Source of the DNA: Mycocentrospora acerina
Taxonomy: Eukaryota; Ascomycota; Dothideomycetes; Pleosporales
Direction of reading: 5' to 3'
Assembly: GCA_022701365.1 (NCBI GenBank)
Contig: JAKUHH010000053.1
Coordinates: forward strand, 1,208-65,207
DNA length: 64,000 bases
The notes under the pieces were generated by a model. That model was not told the DNA's origin, made no database searches, and saw nothing but the letters and a program-made list of their open reading frames with translations. Shown here one piece after another: positions 54,140 through 64,000 of the stretch (position 1 is the stretch's first letter; every line of letters starts with the position of its first letter). The position numbers and the translations under genes were made by a program.

Positions 54140-56736
54140 TCATCTATTTAGACTCAACAGCTCTTCTACATACTTCCGCGCATCAATACCGATTCCGTCA
54201 GAAAGCCCTTTCGGCCCCCATCCAGCCGCTGTGCCACCCATCCTCTGGCTTTGTCCACTACCACCACCACCCATGCCCATACCCGCCCACATTCCACTCG
54301 CAAATCTACTACCGGAGCTCTTTACAGCAGCAGGAGTAGTGTCACGAGCTCGCCTAACCAGAAAAGCTTCGCGAAGCTCATCCGTGTTAAACTCTTGTGA
54401 AGAACCCCTTGAGTTGACAATTGTAACGGCATCTTCGGTGACCTGGGAAGGCGCCAGGCGCATCCAGATAACCCACCAGCCACGACTTGTTTTACATGTG
54501 CGTTCGATTTCCGCAAGATTGCGACGCGTGTTTGCTATTGTGGCTAGAATTTGGGAATGTACGTTCAGCGCTTCCACTCTACTCCAACCTGAGGCATCGA
54601 TGCTATTGCTACTTAGACCTTCCGCGATGAGCGTACCAGGATCTGGAATATTCGGAAGACTAGAGTGAACAGTAAGAGTACGTGGGTCGTAAACCAAGTC
54701 GTATATAACTTGGGTATTTGGCCCCGAGCCACTTGTCGAAGAGGTTGTTGTGTAAGGATTCGAAGCAGCTGTAAGGCGCAAGGCGACTCGTTCTGGCGAT
54801 GTGTTCTTGTCGAGTAAACGATGTAGAGGGGTGAAGAAGTTATGAATGTGGCGATAGAACGACGCAATACTCAAGGCTGCCGCTTGTTGGCTGAATAGGA
54901 ACGTGTAAATGAAAGGGCGATGCTATTGAATGATGAGCGGGTACCAGTGTTTGACAGACGAAGACGCTTACCACATAGACGACAGGCCGTAAACGAGACA
55001 GTTTCTTGCCAGTCGTAGCTCTATTACTCATCTCCTTCTCCCATTCTGGCGTTCCTTCTGACTCGATACTGGATGGTGCTGCAAAGACGTCTCTTTGAAT
55101 AACGTCGGTATGCAGAGTCCTAAGCAAGATGCGGTTGTTCCAGTCGCCCTCGTCATCATCGCCGTCCGAGTTTGATTGTCTTAGATCGCCCTTGAGCCCA
55201 ATGAGGAAGTAGCCGTCGTTTTCTTGTTGAATCCGAAGGCTTAGCTTCTCTTCGACCAAGTCTACATCTGGCGTTGGCTCGACGTAGCGCATCGCCTCAG
55301 GAGACGGCACACGTTCGGGGACTGGTTGCTGATCCGTAGTCTGGAGTTCTTCCTGCGCCTTCTTGCCACCCCAGGCTGTGCCGTATCCCAGTGTGACATA
55401 TTTCATCCAGGTTTCTGTATTGCCCAAAGACGCAAGAAGTGGTTCAGTGTTCTGTTTTGAAGTGTCTTCGGTGTTGATATTGGCAGTGTCGACTGCAGCT
55501 ACGGCTTTGCTGAGTGAGCTTTCCACGGCCTTGACAATGGGAGGCGGAATTCCAGGAGGCAAATCTGTGGTTTTAGTGGACGCTGTCGTGCGAGATGTGG
55601 TGCTCTGAGTAGGCGTGGAGGTCATTGGTGTTATATTTTCTGTCACTGATTTGAGTTCCCTCCTTCGCCGTTTTCTTCGATCCGATGCCGGGTTGTCTCG
55701 TACCCCATACGCTTGATCTCCATAGTAATAGAGAGACTCAACCCACAGCGACACGTCTCGCATTGATTTTCGACTCAGTGCTCCAAGACCAGAGAAGACG
55801 ACGCCGTCTGCCGCACCGGGGTGCCTTCCACTTCCGATCCAGGGCTCTGTATCAGAAGAGTCGAGTGTGTTTGCACCTGCGGAGGATTTGGCCTGCTGAA
55901 GAGACGATGCCGCGCCGAAACGTGAGACCATGACGTCAACCAGGCCTTCTGTGCGGCGGGCAAAGTCCTCGAGAACGTCGCGCTCGCCGCTACCCCAGTC
56001 TTCTTCACCGACACCCATGCCCAGTTCGCCACCTGCCGCCAGCTTCATGCCACCGTATATTTCAACTGCAGGGCTTCCATGAAGAAGCACATCCCAGGTA
56101 GCCGCGAACCGCGACCAGTACTTGTCGAGCATGTTGCAGAACTTGACACGGCCATGCTTGGAGAAGAGGTCCTGTAGGGCCGCGCCATGATGTAGCAGGA
56201 AGACCGACTGGGCGCGAACGAGCTGTTGGATCAAGAGCGCAGGCGGACTGACCTCTCGCGACGAGTATTCGACGGCGGGCTCCGTGTCTACTGCGTCTGA
56301 TCTGGAGGCGCTGTTCGCAGCTGGGAGGCGGGTGAGGTCTATGGACTAAGGGTCTCGTTAGCATGGCCGTATTGTGTGCTGCGGCATGGCAGCTTACCGC
56401 GAGGATCCACCATCCCTGCTCCAGCTCGTACAGGATGATGCGCGACTTGTGCGTCTCAATGGAGTCGACTGGCTCGCCCGAGGAGAAGCTGCGGGCAAAG
56501 CCAACCATGCCCTGGGCTAGGCCGACCTGGCGCAGCTTCTCGTTCTCCTCGTCGCGCAGCTTCTGCTCGGCCTGGGGGCTCGCATGGCGGGCCTTTGAGC
56601 GCGCCCTGGCGGTCTTTGTGTAGTAGAAGACAATCTGCTCGTGGAACGTCTCGTCTGAGCTGCTGAGCGACGGGTTGTAGATGGCGAGGAAGGACAGCCG
56701 CGCAGGCACAACCGTGGGCACTTTGGTCGACGACAT
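54140..56736 (-). CDS. CCZ1: Vacuolar fusion protein Ccz1
   Basis: Three exons, 56736-56398, 56345-54972 and 54922-54140, give 831 residues. With Mon1, Ccz1 forms the exchange factor that activates Ypt7/Rab7 on late endosomes and autophagosomes. The first longin domain begins at residue 14 (LSFLAIYNPSL, then QIVFYYT) and continues through RIILYELEQGWWILASIDL across the first intron. A long disordered insert (Ser, Thr, Glu) fills about 260-480. The C-terminal region contains FIYTFLFSQQAAAL and ends in a longin-like segment. It is divergent from FMT1 over only 370 bases. Confidence 0.85.
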
Positions 56737-57106
56737 GCTGCGAGGAGTCGTGGGCGGCGCTTGGCCAATTGCGTCACGCGGTGCGGTGAGCTCGGGGGTG
56801 ACAGATGACGACGCGAGGCAGACGACGACGACAGCAACAACACCAGCGACAACAACCATGTGCTGCCAGCGCCTCTATATCTACATGTGTGTCTGTGTCT
56901 GTGCCTGTGCCCGTGTCTGTGTCTGCATCTACATCTGCACCTGTGCCCGTGCCTGGGCGCGCCTCTACCATGCATCCCAGCGTCGAGTCGATGCTGGGAT
57001 ACTGCCCTGTGAACAGCCCCGCCAAGTCGTCATTGCAATGGCAGCGCCGGCCACGGGCGACTGCCACTGATTGATCGCCCGTATACAAAGAAACCTGCAC
57101 CCGGCC
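56737..57106. promoter_or_regulatory. CCZ1/FMT1 divergent promoter with TGTCTG repeats
   Basis: A 370-base divergent gap. Positions 56871-56955 carry imperfect TGTCTG/TGCCTG hexamers. It must serve both genes, as no other space is available. Confidence 0.55.
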
Positions 57107-58244
57107 ATGCTCTGGAGACTGCCCTCTCCCGTGCGCTCTCTGGTCCTGTCGGCGCTGCGCAGAAGCCGCTCGACAGCAGCTTCCACGCCGCCTGTAGACC
57201 CGCTGCGGATATTGTTTTGCGGCTGCGACGACTTCAGCATCGCGTCGCTGCGCGCTCTGACTGCGGCAAAGCATATTGCGCCCAGGCTGATAGAGTCGAT
57301 CCATGTTGTCCATCGGCCGCCAAAACCGGCCGGTCGCGGTCTGAAAACGCTGAGAGAAGGTACTGCCCGCCTCACTCTGGCGCATTGCGTCAATTGACCG
57401 AGCAACAGTGCCCATTCAGCAAGTCGCCGCCCATGAGCTCCGGCTCGACACCCATGCAATCGACACCTTCACCGGCTGGACGCCGCCTGTCCCTGTCAAC
57501 CTCATCATTGCCGTCTCTTTTGGTCTCTTGGTCCCCCCGCGCATTCTCAACCTCGCCCAGTATGGCGGCCTTAATGTGCACCCGTCGCTCCTGCCCGACC
57601 TGCGTGGCCCAGCGCCCATAGAGCACGCTATTCTAAAAGGACGCCTTCACACTGGCGTCTCCATACAGACTCTGCACCCAGCGGAATTCGACCGAGGCAC
57701 TATTCTCGCTCAAACCCAAAGTCCAGGTGTAGAGATTCAGCAACATATGACAGCAGCGATGCTCAAGACGCTGCTGGCCGACGCAGGAGCCGAGTTGCTC
57801 GTACAAGTCCTCAGAGAGCGCAAGTTTGTTCCCCCACTCGAGGATGCGGGGTGGTACTCTACACGGCAGGATTCTGGTAGGCCTGTTGACCATGCGGGAA
57901 AGCTTACCAAACAGCATCGTTTCATCGACTTCGCCCAGCACACCATGGACCAGATATTTGCTATTCAGCGTGCCATGGACGATCCATGGTGTAGACTGTC
58001 AGACGGTCAACGTTTGATCCTTCACGAACTTGCAGAACTTGATGAAGCGCATCCACAAGACGTGACTGAGCCAGGTATCTGGGTGCATACAAATTATAGC
58101 TTCCCCTTGTTTCGAAGCGCCGATGGCAAGGTAGGTGTCGTCTTGAGAAGCACATATGCAGGATCGAAAAAAGGCCATGGAAACGAAAAGATGGTGCGCC
58201 TGTTCCAAGCCCTACAACCTGACGGCAACCGTTGTTTAATGTGA
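57107..58244 (+). CDS. FMT1: Mitochondrial methionyl-tRNA formyltransferase
   Basis: Two exons, 57107-57359 and 57409-58244, give 362 residues. The enzyme formylates initiator Met-tRNA for mitochondrial translation. The first 30 residues form an Arg and Ser rich presequence. The catalytic core has RILFCGCDDFSI, then SFGLLVPPRIL, and the signature GLNVHPSLLPDLRGPAPI with the active-site Asn and His, then TGVSIQTL and EFDRGTIL with the Asp. The C-terminal part is weaker, as is usual for fungal mitochondrial members. Confidence 0.93.
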
Positions 58245-58612
58245 CCATGTCACATAGCGATAAGCATACGCTTAGTTTCTTTACCCCATCTTTTCCCTAC
58301 TTCGCCGTTTCATTCCTTCACCTTTCATTCCTTCCTTCCTTCTCTTCTCAGTCATACCTCGTTGGTAGACAGTTAAATGTACACCCCTGGCACGTAATAG
58401 GCTTCAATACCAGCGTCTATGCATTTGTCTTTAGAAAAAAAATGTTTAAGTAGCAGCCGTATCCTGGCACCTTACGGAAAGATGTATGTTGCAAATCGTT
58501 GCGCTGTTGGACGTTATTGGCTAGCGTCACCAAAGCAAAACGGCCGTGAGGGCCAAGTCAACAATCCACAAACAATCCACAAAAATCATCAACTCAACCC
58601 AGCAAAAATGAA

Positions 58613-58714
58613 CTCCCCCGGGAAGGCTCGAACTTCCAGCCTCCAGATTTGCTTGTAGAACTCTTTCGAGGACTTCTAACAGTCTGACGCGCTAGCCAAT
58701 TGCGCCACAGGGGA
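58613..58714 (-). tRNA. tRNA-Asn (anticodon GTT) with a 28-nt intron
   Basis: Read on the minus strand from 58714, the acceptor stem TCCCCTG pairs with CGGGGGA, the D stem is GCGC/GCGC, the anticodon stem TCAGA pairs with TCTGG, and the T stem GGAAG pairs with CTTCC. The anticodon loop is CTGTTAA once a 28-base intron at 58649-58676, after position 37, is removed. The mature length is 74 with a G discriminator base. The A box (TGGCGCAATTGG) is normal, and five Ts follow the 3' end at 58604-58608 as a Pol III terminator. Confidence 0.93.
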
Positions 58715-59291
58715 TTTCTTGATGTAGAATTGATCATTGTAGTGGAATATATCTTGACGTCAATTAGGGAATTCACGATATCCGTGTCGGACGAAAACTC
58801 CCAAAAGTATACGTGGATGTTACAAAGGCTACGGAGGGGTTGGCAGCAAGGTACAGATGGTTGGTCGGCCCGTAGTGGGGCAGAAAAGAAATTTCCCCTT
58901 TGCAGAACGCCAGAAGCAGCGATGTGTCAAGTCTGGAACGGGGACAGCTTCCTAAAATGCCTCCCTCGACAGGCGGTGAATCATTAGCAACAGAGCGCAC
59001 ATTTCCTACAATCGTTAATAGTATCCCTTACAAAAAAAGAACCAACTTGACAACAGTTGAGCGATTGTGATCGATTGGAGCTCACATCTATGCTCCTAAG
59101 CAAGAGACCTGATTAGTCATTGAAGTCAACAGTAAGTGCTCTTACTGACATGGAATTGATATTGCTTGATTCCAACATCGACTGCCCAGGGAAAGCCATC
59201 TATATCCTTAAACCATCATTGAAAGTCGTCTAACGCACAGATGCGTACATGGTAAGTGTGCCCGAAACTCCTGGCTCAAGCCTAAAAAATC
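58715..59291. other. Intergenic flank between tRNA and transporter gene
   Basis: No gene is seen in this 577-base gap. It contains the upstream flank of the tRNA and the 3' flank of the transporter. Confidence 0.55.
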
Positions 59292-60980
59292 TCATATCCT
59301 CAATGGTCTCATAGCAATATTCGTATCTTGTGATTGTGATTGTTCTTCTTCCTCTTCCTCTTCCGCATCGGGGGACATCAATCCCTGTTCTTCATCTCTA
59401 TCTTGGCGCCCTCTCACTCCATTGTTACTGTTATCGCCATCTTTCTTCACATGCTCCTTGTGCATCGCAACATAGATTGCGGACCCCAGAATCAACGACG
59501 AGCCCACAATCGATAAGGCACTCGGCGTCGTACCCCAAACCAGCTTGTCAAATGAAAGTGCAAAAAGCATTTGCATGTACACCATATTCGTAGCGCGAGA
59601 CGACTTCTCATACTGCAGGCCTGCTGCAAGAAGGAATTGCTATCTTCAGTTAGCTGACGAGGAACCAGGAAGAAAAATCTATCAGAAATGCACTTGACAC
59701 TTACCATGATGAACCCGCATAGTCCCAAAAATATCAAATAACACCAGTCTGTAAAGTACCTAGGGAGCAAAAACCCAACTTCGGGAATTACTAACATCGC
59801 CACAATACTTACTATTGTGCACCAAGATGCAAAGTAGTTTACGGATATAAGTGGATGTGCGCGCTTGCCTATCCATCGTAGCGTCGTGTATGCGCCCGCT
59901 GCACCTAGTACGCCTAGCATTGCGACGCCGACGGCGGTAGCGCGCTGTGCCGGCGTGACGGAATCGTAGGCTGTAGCGTGATGGTCGATTGGTACCGTAG
60001 TCGCGTTTGAAGGTGATGCGGAAGCGGGAGGTGACGAAAGCGGGCGCGAGTGCGAAAACGAGGCGAAAAGCGAGACCGGGCGGGCGATCAGGACCACGCC
60101 GAAGAGGGAAACGTAGGCGGCAAATTGCTCCATGCGCGTAAAGGGTTCAGCGATCAAGTAGGAGCATGCCCAGCACGCGAGGCTAGGGGCGAGGAAGGTT
60201 ATGACGGTGGCGTCAGCAAGAGGGAGGTATTGCAGTGAGTCTGTAAGGGGTTTAGTGTTTGCAGGAATACAGTTGTACTGATAGATATGGTAAAAGTTTA
60301 TAGTTGGAAAAGGGCCAAAAGATATGAAAAGTATACTTACAGTACATGCCAAAGACTCCGAAGAAGCCAGACAGACCGCGCGCAACAAGTAAAGGTCGAA
60401 CTTCCCTCATCCCAAAAGGAAAGTGCTCTATTTTCTTGTAATACATGTAAGTCGACGCGCAAACGACTGTTATAATCATTCTAGCGAACAGAATTTGAAA
60501 CGGATGGTAGCCTTTGCCTGCACGATAGTATAAGCTTGTATTGTAATTAGGTCTGTCTGTCTCTGCCATACCATCATTGCCCTCCATCTCCAACATTCTC
60601 GTTGTAACATTCATTAATGTGCCAAAAAGCTGCGCAATCAACACCAAAGCCAAGCCCTTGTTCGCCTTCCAAAACACTCTCGCCCGGCCTGTTATCGTCT
60701 GTGGGGCAACAGTAACAACCGGCGAGGGAGACACATGTCTCCCACCATCCTGCCCAGACAAAAAGTCTTCATCACGGCCAAACCGAATGTTGTTGGAGTC
60801 GTCTATCGATATCAGCGACGGAGCTGGCGAGGGCACGCGAATAGCTCCGCGCGAGACATTCAACAGGACCTCAGGCTTGTCGCCGGGTTTTGGCGCAGCA
60901 TCAGACGCATGGTACACGTGCTTGTCATTATCAGTGTCGTCGGGGGCCCTTGACGTCGGCAGCGGCGTTGGCAACGGCAT
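59292..60980 (-). CDS. EamA-type membrane transporter (SLC35G-like)
   Basis: Four exons, 60980-60572, 60517-60341, 60240-59705 and 59639-59292, give 489 residues. The first 100 residues are disordered and cytosolic. About ten hydrophobic helices follow in two EamA repeats: LALVLIAQLFGTLMNV, FQILFARMIITVVCAS, a helix ending SLQYLPLADATVITFLAP, then FAAYVSLFGVVLIARPVS; and, in the second half, LISVNYFASWCTIVSIVAML, YLIFLGLCGFIM and LSIVGSSLILGSAIYVAM. The C-terminus is acidic. Members of the drug/metabolite transporter superfamily carry nucleotide sugars or metabolites, but the substrate cannot be assigned. The leader lies beside an uncoding 1.7-kb stretch. Confidence 0.88.
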
Positions 60981-62684
60981 TAGTGGTCTGGAAGATTGTC
61001 TGCAGGGAGTTGCAGGTTACAAAGACACAGAGACATGATGACGGGAAAGAAGGGCTGGTGAGTCAAGTGCGCCATCCGGCGCGGAGCAAGGCGCCTAATG
61101 GACGAGGGCGAGTCAGATTTGAGCAAAAGGGCTATGGAACTGCGCACCCCACTGCGACGGCCCACAGATATACCCCAAGTCACCTTGCCTTGATTAGTTC
61201 ATTTGCTTTGTCCCGCTCGTTCGCAGATCGGGTTCTGTTGAGAAGAGCCGCAGGGAAGTCGGTCTTTTTTCGCATCGTCGAAAAGGTGCATGCGGGCAAT
61301 GCTGATGACGTGAGAGCCCTTTGCCCCGCATGAGGTTCAAATCGATCTACGCACGTGGAGGCTAGTCTCGCGTAGATGTCAACTTTGCTTCCACTTCCAC
61401 CAAGTGCCGATGCGTCTTTGTCTTTGATAACAGCAACCCAAGATTGACAAAGGCGAGCCGGTAGTTGGTAGATTCGACTCACAATAGGCATGGAATCGTA
61501 GGTAATCTATACGTCAGTACACATGAAAACTCTGACGAGTTTCTCAATTGCTACCTTTTCCGTGATAGTTCCATTTGTAACTCCAGCAAATCAGAGAAGT
61601 ATACATTGACATTGCGGCTAAATCTATCTTCTCAGCAATTCAACAGAAAGCGCTGACGTGATAACATACCTGTGTCTTCGGAGTCGCTGTGTCCAGCTAT
61701 GGCACTTCAGTCCTTGGCATGCCTCGACAACATTTCAAGAGAGACACCACGAGAGCATACCAAAAGCTGCACTACTTTTCTTCTCAAGGTACCTTGGGCT
61801 GGGTACTCATCATGGTCTTCAGCCTTCTTTCACAAGCTGTCTAAGCACGAGCTCCATGTGCACGCGCCCCCTTGTCAATTCCTAAGTTGAGCTGAACTAT
61901 CGATCCCACATGGAGGATTTGTACTTCCGGATAGCTATTTCCACCCCCTCGCGATTGTTGCCGCCTTATTATTGCCGTCTATTCCCGGCTCCACATTGCT
62001 TGATGCTCAACAATTGCTTCACTTTCTATTTCGCGGCAAATTCCGTCGGAGACAGCCTTAGGATACTGCCTTATTGTAGCCGCCGTTGGACATTACTCTG
62101 TACCACGATGCTCGTTCGAGATTGGACAAGGATCCTGGTAGACGCGGGCTGGCAGATCAACGGTTTTTGAGCTTCCGCGGTAGCGGCTGCGTCATTACCT
62201 GGGTAGAGTATTTCCTTTTTTTCCCACTGATGCTAAAGTATGCCAATCACAGTCTAGTCGAGATGGCACAGCACGATAGATGCTGTGGCGACCGAAGGAA
62301 GTAGAATGTAGTACTCAAGCATGGCAGCCAGCGAGTCAAGGGGGTTTCGAAAAGAAATTTCTGACCCGCTGCATTAGTTTACCTTTCGACTCGAGAAGTG
62401 CTTACTGTCCGTCCACACTGTACAGTCAAGGTTCAACAACGCCCCACGACAGTCCATATACACGTTTTGAGTGTTTATCCGACAAACCTTTTATCCCATC
62501 CGCCCTACGCGCTCCGAGGAGGAAGATTCCGCTCAACTTGGCGCATGATACTTTGATCACGCCTTTAGAGCTAAAATGCAAAGCCTCGCACGTAAGCCGA
62601 CTATCATGACCTTTGCAAATCGCATTTATTTCCCTAGTCTCATGCTACATGCTTCCTAGAGACACAAATTCTCACCTTACAGAA
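60981..62684. other. Gene-poor region
   Basis: About 1.7 kb with short frames (60-147 codons) on both strands and no recognisable domain. Part is the transporter promoter. I looked for spliced joins like those of the small gene that follows and found none I trust. Confidence 0.5.
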
Positions 62685-63197
62685 TTACCGATAAGTCCCA
62701 ACTCCGATGAAGCGTTTCCCATGGCGAGAAATAAAGTTCTCGACCCTGTGATCGGCGTCTGACTTGAAGTGCTCATCAGGCGATTTTAAGCGACTAAGAG
62801 CAAACGAAGGAACAACATACTCTGGTGTGACCTGCCAACTAGCCCAAACACACGTCCTGATTGGGCCCAACTCTACCCATATCATGCCTTCCCGCCTGCA
62901 GGTCATGGTCATCTCCTCGTAATGCTCATTCCCACCGTTTGCGAAATATGCGTCTGCAGTGTGACTGGGGCTGCACGCGTTGCGTCCGTTAAGGCGTAAC
63001 ATACATACTTACATCCCGGGGGGTCTAGCCATCGTCCCGCAATCCCCCATAAACCGTGACAGACCGGGATATGCGCTTCGGCTACATCAGAGGGCCAGCA
63101 TTATGCGTCAGAATGTAACTAGCAAGGGGAAGTAGGTCTACGAAAAAGCTACAAGTAAGCTCCACTTACTGTAGGTATTGCATTGGTGGGTACTCAT
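62685..63197 (-). CDS. Small Cys/Trp-containing orphan protein, three exons
   Basis: Exons 63197-63170, 63081-63013 and 62953-62685 join in phase through two introns (88 and 59 nt), both starting GTAAGT and ending in TAG or CAG, to give 121 residues. The protein begins MSTHQCNTY and has no signal peptide. Its central part is rich in Gly, Trp and Cys: VCHGLWGIAGRWLDPPG, then YFANGGNEHYEEMTMTCRR, then MIWVELGPIRTCVWASW, with four cysteines in all. The last 45 residues are charged. I recognise no family. The clean splice sites and coherent composition across three exons argue for a real gene, but it could be a fortunate reading. An alternative start and frame for exon 2, beginning at the ATG at 63233, also splices in phase and would give different N-terminal residues. 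Confidence 0.55.
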
Positions 63198-64000
63198 TGA
63201 CAATCCCCGCCTGAATTTCCGGGAGAATGGCCATACGTTTCGTTGGAGTTTCTGTATCTATTGGCAACGCATTGCATACTGTGCTGACCGGTAACACGGC
63301 ATCAGGCCTTGAAGCCTATTTTCCCTCCAAGCTACATATCTTTTTTTCAATGCAGTATCAGTGTTACTTCGTATCCGAGCCTTGGTCAATATCTACCGCA
63401 TCTACTCCACTTATCAAGACCTCCAATTAGTCACTCAATGCTGCCCTGCAAGTTGTGAAGTAAAATATTGCCTATCCAAGCCACCGATAATGAGCCAATA
63501 GCGGCTATGAACAGCACACAAAAAAGGGACATACACAAAGCCAAAGCATGTACTCCACTGCACTACCCAAACCTACATCTCGTTACGAGCATGAAGCGAA
63601 ACCGCATGAAGCCATAAAAGATCGAACACCGTCTTCAGACACCAAAACCTTGATCACAAACCTATCAAAAGCAACGCCAGTCTAGCAAGCAACAAACTTA
63701 TGCACTCCAAACTGGCGGGGAGGGCAACAACAACAACAACAACAACAACAGCAACAAAAAAAAGGCACAGGGCAACGCGTTACCTGCCCGCAGAGCAGAT
63801 GAAATAGTGCATCTCAACCTACCGTCTATATGGGAACTGCCGTGATGAGTAGGGCCATATTCCCTGACTAGAATCCGCTCGCCGGCTCGCCCAGTGGAGC
63901 AAGTATCCAACGGGAGAAGAGAGATCCGAGTGTGGCATGACGTGGCGGTGATTCATGGGCGTTGGGCAGCGGCAGCACACATCCACGCGCGCGCTACGAC
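63198..64000. other. Window end, no gene recognised
   Basis: The last 800 bases contain a CAA trinucleotide run at 63724-63758 and no frame I can support. They may include the promoter of the small gene ending at 63197. Confidence 0.5.

Overview
This is a stretch of nuclear genome from a filamentous ascomycete. Genes carry short introns (mostly 47-112 nt, GT-AG with CTAAC/CTGAC-type branch sites), intergenic spaces are short, and the gene set is typical of Pezizomycotina: NADP-glutamate dehydrogenase, a DUF7598 membrane protein, yapsin-like GPI protease, Mediator subunit 5, Rho1. Protein style suggests a Dothideomycete, perhaps Pleosporales, but that is an inference. Every multi-exon model given here was checked by hand for reading-frame phase across each junction.

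Layout. 0-2.3 kb is AT-rich and holds a broken amidase gene. 2.5-14.6 kb carries MCT1 (mitochondrial malonyl transferase), a short-chain dehydrogenase, MED5, a conserved protein of unknown role, an aldo/keto reductase and gdhA. 14.6-17.8 kb is gene-poor with one possible degraded gene. 17.8-30.4 kb holds a disordered protein, a small basic protein, a second short-chain dehydrogenase, COA1, a DUF7598 four-helix membrane protein and a PHD plus forkhead-like regulator. 31.0-50.1 kb is a dense housekeeping block: SCY1, NDC1, PEP12, MVD1, CYC3, HLJ1, an AIM19-like protein, UFD2 and RHO1. 51.3-61.0 kb holds a GPI-anchored aspartic protease, CCZ1, FMT1, an intron-containing tRNA-Asn and an EamA-type transporter. 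The last 3 kb is sparse, with one small three-exon gene that no single open frame shows.

No operon-like or biosynthetic cluster is present. Themes recur: mitochondrial biogenesis (MCT1, COA1, CYC3, FMT1, AIM19-like), membrane traffic (SCY1, PEP12, CCZ1, RHO1), and ER quality control (HLJ1 and UFD2, two genes apart). Eleven successive genes from about 27.6 to 52.8 kb alternate strand without exception, so their starts pair up over shared divergent promoters and their ends over short convergent gaps. These promoters are unusually rich in simple repeats.

The items most worth a second look are the orphan spliced gene at 62.7-63.2 kb, a 46-bp nested inverted repeat ending in TGACGT half-sites at 20.8 kb, two probable GC-AG introns, an aspartic protease whose first active-site triad reads Asp-Ser-Ala, the PHD plus forkhead-like protein, and the strict strand alternation. 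I found no clearly new multi-gene system.
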